Shown in pieces: positions 1 through 5,623 of a DNA stretch of 27,107 bases. The position numbers were made by a program, and so were the translations under genes. The first letter of the stretch is position 1; each line of letters begins with the position of its first letter. The stretch is from IMG/VR virus record IMGVR_UViG_3300030202_001889, positions 1 to 27,107 of that record; one strand, given 5' to 3'. The notes beneath the pieces are model-generated. The model worked only from the letters and a program-made list of their open reading frames with translations, was not told the DNA's origin and did not search any database. The stretch is from a virus.

Positions 1-37
1 CAAAAGAATAATTTAGAGCGCAGAAGTCTTAAGTAAA

Positions 38-71
38 AAGTTTAATTTTTTTTTAAGCTAGATTAAAACTT
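38..71 (-). terminator. weak terminator-like hairpin after the minus-strand genes
   Basis: Read on the minus strand, an AT-rich inverted repeat (arms at 62-71 and 38-46, one bulged base) overlaps the stop codon of the leftmost gene and is followed by a short T run. It lies where the minus-strand operon should end. The stem has almost no GC pairs, so termination strength is doubtful. The first 37 bases of the window hold nothing else I recognise. Confidence 0.25.
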
Positions 72-258
72 AACTAGCTATATCTAGAAGACCTTTTTGT
101 GCGTCTTCAACACTTTGATCATTGATCTTTTTTCTAAGATCTTTGATTTTAATATCCATCCACTGCATATCAGGAGTCACTCTACCCTGAGATAACGCTT
201 GTGTTGCCCACTTGGACTCCAACTGAAGTTTCTCCGATATTAACTTTTGTAGTGCCAT
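70..258 (-). CDS. hypothetical small phage protein (62 aa)
   Basis: Not recognised. A charged, probably helical protein with Leu/Lys/Gln-rich N-terminal and central parts and no membrane segment or cysteine. The start is well supported: a full AGGAGGT Shine-Dalgarno sequence lies 8 nt before the ATG on the minus strand (plus-strand 267-273). It overlaps the 3' end of the gene before it by 77 nt in another frame, which is long. Either the two are translationally coupled or the C-terminal tail of the upstream gene is an extension past an older stop. It is the last gene of a three-gene minus-strand group. Confidence 0.7.
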   Translation of the reverse strand: MALQKLISEKLQLESKWATQALSQGRVTPDMQWMDIKIKDLRKKINDQSVEDAQKGLLDIAS

Positions 259-448
259 TACGGTCTACCTCCTCAAAGGTTAAGAAAAGGACATTGGGAT
301 CATGGAAACCAGGGCCTTCTCTTTCTGTTACGTCCCCTGAGTCAACCTTCTTTACAAAATCCTCAAGGACGGCCTTATCGTTCTCAGCCTCAAGCATCTC
401 ATCGACATATATATTTTTATAGTTTGCTTGGACGCGATATAGCTTCAT
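182..448 (-). CDS. hypothetical small phage protein (88 aa), possibly leaderless
   Basis: Not recognised. An acidic protein with a plausible fold up to about residue 60 (a sequence rich in Glu, Asp, Val and Phe) and a Gly/Val/Thr-rich tail of about 25 residues that overlaps the next minus-strand gene. No Shine-Dalgarno sequence precedes the ATG. Instead a consensus TATAAT lies five bases upstream, so transcription would start at or next to the start codon. The N-terminal pattern (MKLYRVQANY) resembles small conserved proteins of marine phages, but I cannot assign a role. Confidence 0.7.
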   Translation of the reverse strand: MKLYRVQANYKNIYVDEMLEAENDKAVLEDFVKKVDSGDVTEREGPGFHDPNVLFLTFEEVDRNGTTKVNIGETSVGVQVGNTSVISG

Positions 449-453
449 GAGGT

Positions 454-483
454 ATTATATATCAAAATGTGATATTATTGCAA
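454..483 (-). promoter_or_regulatory. sigma70-type promoter for the 88-aa gene, leaderless spacing
   Basis: On the minus strand TTGCAA (478-483) and TATAAT (454-459) are separated by 18 bp. The -10 box ends five bases before the ATG at 448, so the predicted transcript would begin at or just inside the start codon. Confidence 0.5.
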
Positions 484-485
484 TA

Positions 486-716
486 CTAAGCTGTTTTAAG
501 GGGTCTGCACTCAAATCTAATAGCTAATTTTTCGTTATTTATTCGATCTATTCCATATTCTTCATCTTCCACAAGTAATTTAAGAGTTTTTTGAGAGACT
601 GCATATCCTGCTATTGCACAATCGTAATGATTTGTGAACTGATAACCTGAAATATGTGGATTCATACACTGACTAGTTATCATACTACAAAGATGTAAAA
701 CTAAAATATACTTCAT
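486..716 (-). CDS. conserved small secreted phage protein (76 aa)
   Basis: The N-terminal 17 residues (MKYILVLHLCSMITSQC) form a short hydrophobic, signal-like segment. A mature domain follows with Cys17, Cys33 and a late Cys in a FECRPL motif, plus a hydrophilic charged middle. From memory, proteins of this shape (MKY-hydrophobic-C..HY.CA..GY..RF.C) recur in marine phage contigs, always without a known function. The cysteines suggest a disulphide-bonded periplasmic protein; this is inference. It is the first gene of the minus-strand group and diverges from the 811 gene, sharing about 95 bp of intergenic DNA. Confidence 0.75.
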   Translation of the reverse strand: MKYILVLHLCSMITSQCMNPHISGYQFTNHYDCAIAGYAVSQKTLKLLVEDEEYGIDRINNEKLAIRFECRPLKTA

Positions 717-746
717 TATCCTATATTATCCTACCTTATTATTTAC

Positions 747-776
747 TTGCATATCCCATGAAAATGTTTATATAAG
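747..776 (+). promoter_or_regulatory. promoter P1 with TATCCCAT in the spacer
   Basis: TTGCAT (747-752) and TATAAG (771-776) are separated by 18 bp, and the spacer contains TATCCCATG directly after the -35 box. Two other promoters in this window (5573 and 5815) carry the same TATCCCAT at nearly the same place. It drives the rightward operon starting at 811. A small inverted repeat (ACACT/AGTGT, 780-793) lies in the predicted leader, before the strong ribosome site. Confidence 0.55.
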
Positions 777-810
777 AACACACTATTAAGTGTAACAAAG
801 AGGAGGCCTT

Positions 811-1074
811 ATGGCAACAACAACAAAGTGCGACTCATCAGTGTTTTTGATCTGGAGTGAGAAAGTAAATACTATTTTATCACGGCTACCGAAAACTACT
901 ATTGATGGCCAACCGCTGGAATATCAAGATGATGAGTACCAAGATACGATGAAAAAACTGCAACAGTGTTCAATGAATTTTGAAGACATGCCGATTTATC
1001 CTATCAACGAAACCATTGCAAATAAACTTATACAAGATCAACAAAGGGGAGCCGATGAAAGACCTGATATTTAG
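811..1074 (+). CDS. hypothetical early phage protein (87 aa)
   Basis: Not recognised. A soluble, mildly acidic protein with a Thr-rich start (MATTTK), a central hydrophilic stretch rich in Asp/Tyr/Gln and a C-terminal helix. The start follows a strong AGAGGAGG ribosome site five bases upstream. It is the first gene after promoter P1, so it is probably expressed early. The next gene starts 19 nt before its stop, suggesting coupled translation. Confidence 0.7.
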   Translation: MATTTKCDSSVFLIWSEKVNTILSRLPKTTIDGQPLEYQDDEYQDTMKKLQQCSMNFEDMPIYPINETIANKLIQDQQRGADERPDI

Positions 1075-1162
1075 TATGATGTTTATTGCATTACTAACCA
1101 TTATCCCTGCAAAAGTTTTATTATTTATTTTTGCATCACTGGGATATTTAATGTTCTATTAA
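1055..1162 (+). CDS. tiny membrane protein (35 aa)
   Basis: Almost the whole protein is one hydrophobic segment: a short charged start (MKD), then about 30 residues dominated by Leu, Ile, Phe and Met, ending in LMFY. This start is chosen over earlier in-frame ones because AAGGGGAG lies just upstream and because the N-terminus then matches a membrane peptide. It overlaps the preceding gene by 20 nt. It may act as a small inner-membrane effector, but nothing specific can be claimed. Confidence 0.6.
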   Translation: MKDLIFSMMFIALLTIIPAKVLLFIFASLGYLMFY

Positions 1163-1178
1163 CCAAGGAGGAAAAGAT

Positions 1179-1967
1179 ATGAACAAACCAATACATAATA
1201 AATTTTTTGAAACTACTAATTATAGTAAGTTCAAAAAGACTAGAGGTAACAGACCTGTAGATGAAGCACACGTACAACAATTAAAAAAATTAATTGAAGA
1301 AAAAGATTTGTACGATCCAATACGTGTAAATAAAAACATGGAAGTCATTGACGGCCAACATACATTGGAAGCTAGAAAACAATTAGATCTAAAGATTCCA
1401 TATATTATTATGGACTCTGATGATCCATTGGATGTAGCACGTCTTAACACAGGTCGTAAGAACTGGTCTATGGAAAATTATTTGGATCAACACTGTGCAA
1501 GAAATAAAATGGATTACCGAATCTGTAGAAACAAAATGCAACAATACGGAATTAATGTTGCAGAGATGGTGGTTCTTTTGTTAAAGCAAACTTCACTGTG
1601 GGCAAGAATCAGTAATGATTTTAAAACAGGACGATTTGTAATTCCTGCTGGAGGTATTGAGCATGCAGATCGTATTGGATCTCAGTTGATGCAACTTAAA
1701 AAATACTTCTATGGTATGGAGTCTACTAAGAACAAAAGATTTAAACGTTCAATGGTAGTGTCTTATATTGTAGCTGACAAACATCCTAAGTTTGATCATA
1801 AAAGATTTAAAATTGCTTGTAAGAGTAAATCATCATGGTTTTTAACAGGTACATCTACTTCTGATTACATTGCCATTATTGAAAGAATCTACAATGCAGG
1901 TTTGACTCAAAAAAATAAAATAAATTTGGTTGAGTTTTATAAATCTAAAGAGTATCAAGAAAAATAG
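1179..1967 (+). CDS. ParB/Srx-fold nuclease-domain protein (262 aa)
   Basis: The N-terminal 100 residues match a ParB-like N-terminal domain: RPVDEAHVQQLKKLI (about 25-39), a DPIRVNKNMEVIDG strand-turn (46-59), then the phosphate/nucleotide-binding signature DGQHTLEARK (58-67), equivalent to the GERR or DGHHR box of ParB/Sulfiredoxin-fold proteins. The remaining 160 residues are basic and largely helical with no domain I recognise. In known families this fold binds CTP or acts as a nuclease. In phages such proteins may partition DNA, regulate genes or cut DNA. The start follows AAGGAGG. A possible small DNA-binding protein starts 9 nt downstream, suggesting a pair. The specific activity is unknown. 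Confidence 0.85.
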   Translation: MNKPIHNKFFETTNYSKFKKTRGNRPVDEAHVQQLKKLIEEKDLYDPIRVNKNMEVIDGQHTLEARKQLDLKIPYIIMDSDDPLDVARLNTGRKNWSMENYLDQHCARNKMDYRICRNKMQQYGINVAEMVVLLLKQTSLWARISNDFKTGRFVIPAGGIEHADRIGSQLMQLKKYFYGMESTKNKRFKRSMVVSYIVADKHPKFDHKRFKIACKSKSSWFLTGTSTSDYIAIIERIYNAGLTQKNKINLVEFYKSKEYQEK

Positions 1968-1975
1968 GAGAAACA

Positions 1976-2185
1976 ATGGACGTAAACAAATGGAAATCAA
2001 TTGCTGTTGATATCGAATCATACACAATTATTAGGGCTATGGGGGAGAATGGCCTTAGGAACCCAGGCAACATGATCAAAAAAATGGTAGCTGACACTAT
2101 TAAAAAGATAGCGAAGAAGGAAGGTGTTGCTGAAGTCAAAATGAAAGAGAATTTACTTAATCAAGGAAAGAAACTCTTGAAGTAA
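1976..2185 (+). CDS. possible ribbon-helix-helix DNA-binding protein (69 aa)
   Basis: The N-terminal pattern, a short alternating strand (WKSIAVDIESY), a helix, then NPGNMIKKMVADTIKK, has the shape of ribbon-helix-helix repressors, followed by a Lys-rich C-terminal helix. This is pattern recognition at low identity. It starts 9 nt after the ParB-like gene behind AGGAGAAAC and is the last gene before the terminator at 2223, so the two probably form a functional pair. Alternatively it is simply a small basic helical protein. Confidence 0.65.
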   Translation: MDVNKWKSIAVDIESYTIIRAMGENGLRNPGNMIKKMVADTIKKIAKKEGVAEVKMKENLLNQGKKLLK

Positions 2186-2222
2186 GTGATAGACATCTAG
2201 TAGATCACACGATAGGTGTTGG

Positions 2223-2252
2223 AAAGGGCCCGCGAGAGTGGGCCTTTTTTTT
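2223..2252 (+). terminator. intrinsic terminator of the first rightward operon
   Basis: A GC-rich stem (AAAGGGCCC pairing with GGGCCTTT, one bulged G, loop of about 8 nt) runs directly into eight T residues. This is a textbook rho-independent terminator, 38 bp after the last gene. Confidence 0.85.
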
Positions 2253-2254
2253 AC

Positions 2255-2283
2255 TTGCAATCAAAATAAAATTATCTTATTAA
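2255..2283 (+). promoter_or_regulatory. candidate promoter after the terminator
   Basis: TTGCAA (2255-2260) and TATTAA (2278-2283) are 17 bp apart, immediately after the terminator, and would restart transcription for the 2390 operon. The leader then contains an imperfect inverted repeat (about 2308-2344, ATGAAATAAGTG with CACTTTATTTTCAT). Confidence 0.4.
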
Positions 2284-2389
2284 TTTATTTGTATTCCTAA
2301 GCCTAAATGAAATAAGTGGGGCTTTCAAAACACTTTATTTTCATAGAACAATTAACACTCAATTTAACTTTAATAAAAAGGATTATTTT

Positions 2390-2641
2390 GTGGGTAAAGC
2401 TATTAAAAAGAGTAGCGAAGAAGCATTAAACCAGGCGTTGGACAAGCTAGTTATGGTGTGTCCAAATAAAAAAACTTATGATGAGTTAACTAGTTTGATG
2501 TTTCAATTGTATTGTGGAAATGACTTTGGTTTAGGAAATTTCAGTCTTTCTTTCCTCGATAAAATCGAGGATCGATGGCGAACTGGTAGAAAAGCTGCAG
2601 CGCAAGCTAAAGGTTTGAAGCTAGTCGTAAAAAATGCTTAA
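2390..2641 (+). CDS. hypothetical phage protein (83 aa), GTG start
   Basis: Not recognised. A soluble, helical protein with a basic start (GKAIKKSSEEALNQ), two cysteines (VCPNKK and LYCGND) and a C-terminal basic/Ala-rich helix (TGRKAAAQAK). The GTG start is chosen because AAAAGGATT precedes it and the coding pattern begins there; no ATG gives a comparable protein. Its stop codon lies at the foot of an inverted repeat that reaches into the next gene. Confidence 0.6.
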   Translation: MGKAIKKSSEEALNQALDKLVMVCPNKKTYDELTSLMFQLYCGNDFGLGNFSLSFLDKIEDRWRTGRKAAAQAKGLKLVVKNA

Positions 2642-2686
2642 CCACGGTGTCATTACTACATCCATATCTTTTCCCGCATCGTGGTT
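2640..2686 (+). repeat. inverted repeat at a gene junction
   Basis: AACCACG (2640-2646) and CGTGGTT (2680-2686) can form a 7-bp stem around a 33-nt loop, joining the stop of one gene to the start of the next. It would place the next ATG just outside the stem and might affect its translation. No T run follows, so it is not a terminator. Confidence 0.4.
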
Positions 2687-2914
2687 ATGCAAATGCAAAA
2701 AGTACCTAGATTACTAAAACAATCAATAATTATGATGGAGATTATGTCCGGTGAGGACAGAATGTTCTATCTGCAAAAAATGTGGGATTTGTATATTGAT
2801 GTGTATATGAGAACTCCAGTAAGAGGTCGAGGCCGTAAGCGTAAAAATGATCCTATAGATAAGAGGAAAGCCTATGAATTGTGCTCCGAACTTACTAAAA
2901 TTTTTGGGCATTAA
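2687..2914 (+). CDS. hypothetical basic phage protein (about 75 aa)
   Basis: Not recognised. A Met-rich amphipathic N-terminal half (MMEIMSGEDRMFYLQKMW) is followed by a strongly basic patch (RGRGRKRKND) and a helical C-terminus. The ATG at 2687 is preferred over the GTG at 2681, which lies inside the inverted repeat. A further ATG at 2693 is possible; no good ribosome site marks any of them. The basic patch suggests nucleic-acid contact, but this is inference. The next gene overlaps its 3' end by up to 41 nt. Confidence 0.55.
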   Translation: MQMQKVPRLLKQSIIMMEIMSGEDRMFYLQKMWDLYIDVYMRTPVRGRGRKRKNDPIDKRKAYELCSELTKIFGH

Positions 2915-3299
2915 ATTGAGCTTAGAAATTGTAAAACCTAAGGCTTTTGCAGAACAAAGATTATTTCAAGCTATCCTGGTACAGGCGTTAGAGGACGCTG
3001 TAAATACATCAAATTTTAAAAAAGAAACGTATCACAAACATGATTCTCATACGTGGTTTGTGAGTAATAGTGAGGATTTTCAAGATGTGTGTTGGGGTGC
3101 TGACATGGATCCTGATTTTGTACGGGGTGAATATTTAAAATTAGTAGATGCAGGTAAGATACATTTTACTAAGTTACAGTTATCCTGGATCCGTTATCGA
3201 CATTTATATAGGAAGTATCGAGAGTGTAATACTAAGGAAGAAAGAAGAAATATTAAGAAACTTATTTTGAAGGAAAATTTAAAAAGATTAGAGGACTAG
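2874..3299 (+). CDS. conserved phage hypothetical protein (141 aa or slightly shorter)
   Basis: From memory this belongs to a family common in marine and alphaproteobacterial phages, with a signature like RLFQAILVQALEDA (29-42), HDSHTWFVSN, then FQDVCWGADMDPDFVR and a basic C-terminal helix (KYRECNTKEERRN). The function is unknown. The Trp/Phe-rich CWGADMDPDFVR segment followed by a helix looks like a small DNA- or protein-binding domain. The ATG at 2874 makes a 41-nt overlap with the gene before. A start near residue 14 (a TTG) would remove most of the overlap, so the N-terminus is uncertain. It is the last gene before the iteron block. Confidence 0.75.
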   Translation: MNCAPNLLKFLGIKLSLEIVKPKAFAEQRLFQAILVQALEDAVNTSNFKKETYHKHDSHTWFVSNSEDFQDVCWGADMDPDFVRGEYLKLVDAGKIHFTKLQLSWIRYRHLYRKYRECNTKEERRNIKKLILKENLKRLED

Positions 3300-3320
3300 T
3301 CATGGGGGACGAATGAATTT

Positions 3321-3372
3321 TACTCCTGGGGGGAAAAACCAGAGAGCAATTAATGTTAAACCCCCAAGAGTA
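3321..3372 (+). repeat. hairpin with G/C-run arms
   Basis: TACTC-CT-GGGGG (3321-3332) pairs with CCCCC-AA-GAGTA (3361-3372), giving 5 + 5 base pairs with a 2x2 internal mismatch and a loop of about 28 nt. It lies 20 nt after the stop of the upstream gene. Without a T run it is not an obvious terminator, but it could terminate or stabilise the transcript. Confidence 0.45.
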
Positions 3373-3489
3373 ATTAACCAAAGTTTATAAGTGTTACAAA
3401 ACACAGTCAAAGTGTACCACAATACCGGATACCGGACAATGGAAAAATATCTACTATATAGATTATCTAGACCCCTGACCAATAAAAAG

Positions 3490-3503
3490 TACCCCTGGGG
3501 GTA
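3490..3503. repeat. 14-bp palindrome
   Basis: TACCCC-TG-GGGGTA: perfect 6-bp arms around a 2-bp centre, immediately before the GGTGTCCCT array. Size and symmetry suit a dimeric DNA-binding protein site. Confidence 0.5.
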
Positions 3504-3508
3504 AAAGA

Positions 3509-3611
3509 GGTGTCCCTGGTGTCCCTGTAGACTATTATTCAATTATATCAACACTTTTAATCGATTTAGTACTGTCCCTGTGGTGTCCCTCTGGTGTCCC
3601 TTAGGGACACC
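3509..3611. repeat. GGTGTCCCT iteron array
   Basis: Exact copies of GGTGTCCCT start at 3509, 3518, 3582 and 3593. The first two are directly tandem and the last two 11 bp apart, about one helical turn. A partial copy (CTGTCCCTG) starts at 3572. The last copy is followed, after one base, by its exact reverse complement AGGGACACC (3603-3611), making a 19-bp near-palindrome. Such arrays are typical of replication initiator, partition or repressor sites. Confidence 0.75.
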
Positions 3612-3656
3612 TACTACCCACTCTTGCGGGAACGCTATCGAAACTTTTTGGGGCTA

Positions 3657-3685
3657 TTACTTTTTGATGAAATAATCTATATAAT
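3657..3685 (+). promoter_or_regulatory. promoter with leaderless spacing
   Basis: TTACTT (3657-3662) and a perfect TATAAT (3680-3685) are 17 bp apart. The ATG of the next gene begins nine bases after the -10 box with no Shine-Dalgarno sequence, so the transcript probably starts at or within a few bases of the start codon. Confidence 0.5.
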
Positions 3686-3693
3686 AGAAAATT

Positions 3694-3915
3694 ATGTATA
3701 AGAAATTTAAAGCATTGGGTCAATTAGGTAAGTATTTATATAATCAAGGAAAAGACTACTATAAAGCTGGTGGAAAAAAAACAAAAGATATTATGAAAGA
3801 ATCTAATGTATCTAAAGAAGTTGCTAAATCAGACATAAAATCTGAAATAAAAAGAAAATTTATTAGAGGCGGTAAAAAACCATCTGACTTTTACAAAAAA
3901 CCTAAAGGAAGATAA
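3694..3915 (+). CDS. small Lys-rich basic protein (73 aa), probably leaderless
   Basis: Not recognised. A very basic protein: a Tyr/Lys-rich N-terminal helix (YKKFKALGQLGKYLY), a GGKKTK linker and a basic C-terminus ending in KKPKGR. There is no hydrophobic membrane segment. The high charge suggests binding to DNA or RNA, or a minor virion component, but nothing specific. The stop overlaps the ATG of the small terminase gene by one base (TAATG), so the two are translated together. The only start signal is the TATAAT promoter directly upstream. Confidence 0.65.
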   Translation: MYKKFKALGQLGKYLYNQGKDYYKAGGKKTKDIMKESNVSKEVAKSDIKSEIKRKFIRGGKKPSDFYKKPKGR

Positions 3916-4445
3916 TGCCTGGTGGACTTAAAAAGAAATCACTAAGAACTGAATTAGATTTAACTCCAAAACAAAAAATGTTTGTTGAAATATATGTTAA
4001 AGATTGGGGTTCTATTACACAAGCTGAAGCGTTAAAGCGTGCAGGCTATGTGTGTACTAATGAAAAAGATTATGGATCTGTTGCATCAAGAATGTTATCT
4101 AGAAAGCACAGCCCTCATATAGCAAATTATTTTGATAAATTATTTGATCTTGAAAAAAAGAAATATGAAAGTGACAACCTTAGACGATTCAAAAGGTTAG
4201 AAAGAATTGCTGACAAAGCCGAAAAAGATAAACAATATGCTGCAGCTATAAATGCTGAGTATAGATCTGGTCAACTAGCAGGTGCTTATGTTGATAGAAA
4301 AGAGGTTACTGTTAGTGGTCTGGAGGGTATGTCACGTGAGCAACTTGAAAAAAAGCTTGAGGAATTATCAAACAAGATCGATGGCTACAATGCCAAAACG
4401 ATTGAAATTGAATCCGAAGACGTTACAGCAATTGAAGAAAGCTAG
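3915..4445 (+). CDS. terS: terminase small subunit (176 aa)
   Basis: Recognises the phage packaging site and loads the large terminase. The N-terminal part has the terminase helix-turn-helix arrangement: LTPKQKMFVEIYVKDWG (about 17-33), then ITQAEALKRAGY (34-45). Next come SRMLSRKHSPHIANYFDKL and a long charged helical oligomerisation region (KKYESDNLRRFKRLERIADK). AINAEYRSGQLAGAYVDRKEVTVSGLEGMS is the usual C-terminal stretch of this family before a coiled coil. Length is normal for the family. The identification rests on motif pattern and on the large subunit in the same genome. Unusually, the large subunit lies 3.9 kb downstream rather than next door. Confidence 0.85.
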   Translation: MPGGLKKKSLRTELDLTPKQKMFVEIYVKDWGSITQAEALKRAGYVCTNEKDYGSVASRMLSRKHSPHIANYFDKLFDLEKKKYESDNLRRFKRLERIADKAEKDKQYAAAINAEYRSGQLAGAYVDRKEVTVSGLEGMSREQLEKKLEELSNKIDGYNAKTIEIESEDVTAIEES

Positions 4446-4536
4446 TTGGTCTGAGTGGTTAGATGTTTTTAACCAAGTGCATAATTCTACGATTACCACT
4501 TCAGTTGGAAAAATTAAGGTAGTAATTGATGACTAA
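4381..4536 (+). CDS. small phage protein overlapping terS (about 51 aa or shorter)
   Basis: The part after the terS stop codes, in a different frame, for a clearly protein-like stretch (KKASWSEWLDVFNQVHNS, then TTSVGKIKVVIDD). The start is uncertain: ATG at 4381 or 4390 inside terS, or TTG at 4432 giving 34 aa. From memory, similar short Trp-containing proteins sit behind terS in other marine phages. It overlaps the next ATG by 8 nt. No function can be assigned. Confidence 0.5.
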   Translation: MATMPKRLKLNPKTLQQLKKASWSEWLDVFNQVHNSTITTSVGKIKVVIDD

Positions 4537-4852
4537 AAAGAAACGACAACAATCTAAAATACTTAACTTCGATTTTAAAAATCTCGGTAACATAATTGAT
4601 GATTATCCATTTGTAGAAATAGAATGGCTGGACATAGAAGGTGATGCTGGTTGGTCAAGTACAAAAGATTTAGGCAAAGAACAGTTGCCTGTATGTGTAT
4701 CTAAAGGGTATTTGTTAAGTCAAAAGAATGGCATTACAAGAATATTTAGTGATTACATTAAGTCCAAAGATAAGCCTACATTTGACAATATTGGTAATAC
4801 AACTATTATTCCAACAGCAGTAATTAAATCAATTAGGAAAATAAAAATATAA
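4529..4852 (+). CDS. conserved marine-phage hypothetical (107 aa)
   Basis: A soluble beta-rich protein with a signature I associate with marine phage contigs: FVEIEWLDIEGDAGW (29-43), LPVCVSKGYLL, then TTIIPTAVIKSIRKI at the C-terminus. The function is unknown. The fold looks like a small beta barrel (alternating hydrophobics, Trp/Gly turns), but this is inference. The ATG at 4529 overlaps the previous stop; the TTG one codon upstream is the only alternative. There is no strong ribosome site, so coupled translation is likely. Confidence 0.75.
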   Translation: MTKKKRQQSKILNFDFKNLGNIIDDYPFVEIEWLDIEGDAGWSSTKDLGKEQLPVCVSKGYLLSQKNGITRIFSDYIKSKDKPTFDNIGNTTIIPTAVIKSIRKIKI

Positions 4853-4867
4853 AAAACTTACTTAATC

Positions 4868-5275
4868 ATGTCTAATAAAAATGGGGAAACTAGACTATGG
4901 CAAAAAGTAAAAAAAGGACTGACTGATTGCTTTCTTACCCGCATAGAATCTAGCACAATCAATGGTATTCCTGATATTCATGCTGTTACAGATTCACAGG
5001 TTTTTTGGATAGAACTTAAATCAGATTCATTAAGTTATCCTAAGCTAAATAAGTGGCAAATTGTATGGATTAACAAATATGTCATGGCAGGTGGTAAAGT
5101 AATTATCTTGAAAGAGACCCTCTTGCAGAAGTCTCTTAAACTGTACAGACCGGTGTCCGTGTTTACTGATGCTCGTTCACTGATCCCGTTTGCCTCGTTC
5201 TCGTTCCCGTTACAATGGCCAACGGTCCAGCAGCGCATGCTTCAGGAGCTGGCCCTGCCTCCGGATGCAGCCTGA
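4868..5275 (+). CDS. VRR-NUC-type nuclease (135 aa)
   Basis: Shows the compact VRR-NUC/PD-(D/E)XK pattern: an N-terminal helix (ETRLWQKVKKGL), GIPD at 33-36 carrying the catalytic Asp, then WIELKS at 47-52 with Glu49 and Lys51, and the usual C-terminal LNKWQIVWINKYVMAGGKVIIL helix-strand. VRR-NUC proteins of phages cut branched DNA or act as replication/repair nucleases. The last 40 residues (from about position 95) lie in DNA of markedly higher GC, where the CTCGTT repeats begin. They keep a family-like FTDARSL and FPLQWPTV pattern, so the reading frame seems intact. No ribosome site is visible before the ATG. Confidence 0.8.
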   Translation: MSNKNGETRLWQKVKKGLTDCFLTRIESSTINGIPDIHAVTDSQVFWIELKSDSLSYPKLNKWQIVWINKYVMAGGKVIILKETLLQKSLKLYRPVSVFTDARSLIPFASFSFPLQWPTVQQRMLQELALPPDAA

Positions 5276-5499
5276 TCCTCGTTCTCGTTCCCTGGCCACT
5301 GAACTTTTCCCTCTTTGTTTGTTCAGTGGCCTGGGATCCAGCAGCAGGTGATACAGCTCAGGTCTCGTTTCTCGTTGACAAACCTCGCTCGTTATGTGAT
5401 GACCAACTACACTGGTCCCCCATCTGCAGCTGGTGAGCTCAGGAGGCAGGTGAAGCTGTCGTTTCTCGTTCTCGTTTATGGATAAATCTCGTTCTCGTT
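5172..5499 (+). repeat. CTCGTT polar repeat cluster
   Basis: Twelve CTCGTT hexamers start at 5172, 5194, 5200, 5278, 5284, 5364, 5371, 5388, 5465, 5471, 5488 and 5494. Four pairs are exact 12-bp tandems of period 6 (5194, 5278, 5465, 5488). Six more copies follow at 5651, 5673, 6330, 6355, 6510 and 6542, and one at 7328. All are on the plus strand; I found no reverse-complement copy in the island. They fall in coding and non-coding DNA and in different frames, so selection appears to act on DNA or RNA, not protein. Confidence 0.8.
5294..5331 (+). repeat. strong 11-bp inverted repeat
   Basis: GGCCACTGAAC (5294-5304) and GTTCAGTGGCC (5321-5331) are perfect arms around a 16-nt pyrimidine-rich loop. 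Two more C-G pairs extend the stem past one T-T mismatch. A further GGCCACTG lies at 5504-5511 and an inverted CAGTGGCC at 5885-5892, so the same word is dispersed in the island. It sits 18 nt after the nuclease stop. With no T run downstream it is not a standard terminator. Confidence 0.65.
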
Positions 5500-5572
5500 C
5501 ACTGGCCACTGGTGAGCCCCCGCAGCGTGAGTTTCAGGGGGTGCTGGGATCTCCTTCGGCAAAAACTTTTGC

Positions 5573-5601
5573 TTGACTGGTATCCCATGATGTCGTATGG
5601 T
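5573..5601 (+). promoter_or_regulatory. promoter P2 with GGTATCCCAT spacer
   Basis: TTGACT (5573-5578) and TATGGT (5596-5601) are 17 bp apart. The spacer begins GGTATCCCAT and continues with TGTC, matching promoter P3 240 bp downstream almost base for base. It would give a leader of about 16 nt before the 5624 gene. Confidence 0.65.
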
Positions 5602-5623
5602 CAGACTAAACAAAGGAGAACTA

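Larger units (their letters stand above)
3300..3693. other. non-coding block with palindromes and iterons (candidate origin, operator or packaging site)
   Basis: Nearly 400 bp without a convincing gene. It holds, in order: a hairpin with G5/C5 arms (3321-3372), a tandem ATACCGG pair (about 3424-3437), a 14-bp palindrome (3490-3503), four GGTGTCCCT copies plus an inverted copy (3509-3611), and a promoter (3657-3685) for the next gene. Density of symmetric sites and position just before the small terminase gene fit an origin, a cis-regulatory array or a packaging-recognition site. Which one cannot be told from sequence. Confidence 0.6.
5276..5623. other. 350-bp gap with repeats and a promoter
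   Basis: No convincing gene. Besides CTCGTT copies and the 5294-5331 hairpin it holds a C5/G5 inverted repeat (5517-5521 with 5537-5541), a GCAAAA-AC-TTTTGC palindrome (5559-5572) abutting the promoter at 5573, and repeated words such as GGCCACTG (5294 and 5504) and GCAGGTG. A TTG-initiated frame of about 55 codons (about 5313-5485) is open but has no ribosome site. A structured RNA or a decayed gene are both possible. Confidence 0.5.

Noticed and set aside
3300-3542. 80-codon minus-strand frame over the palindrome/iteron block
   Set aside because: It has no ribosome site, runs against all neighbouring genes and its codons are explained by the repeats and palindromes.
3509-3611. CRISPR-like array
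   Set aside because: Repeat units are 9 bp with irregular short spacers and an inverted copy; no cas genes are present.
5215-5436. Plus-strand frame of 73 codons across the nuclease end and the repeat gap
   Set aside because: It overlaps the nuclease gene in another frame, has no ribosome site and its hydrophobic parts come from CTCGTT repeats (Leu-Val runs).
5210-5509. 99-codon minus-strand frame in the island
   Set aside because: Arg/Glu-rich translation is simply the reverse reading of CTCGTT repeats; no start signal or relation to neighbouring genes.
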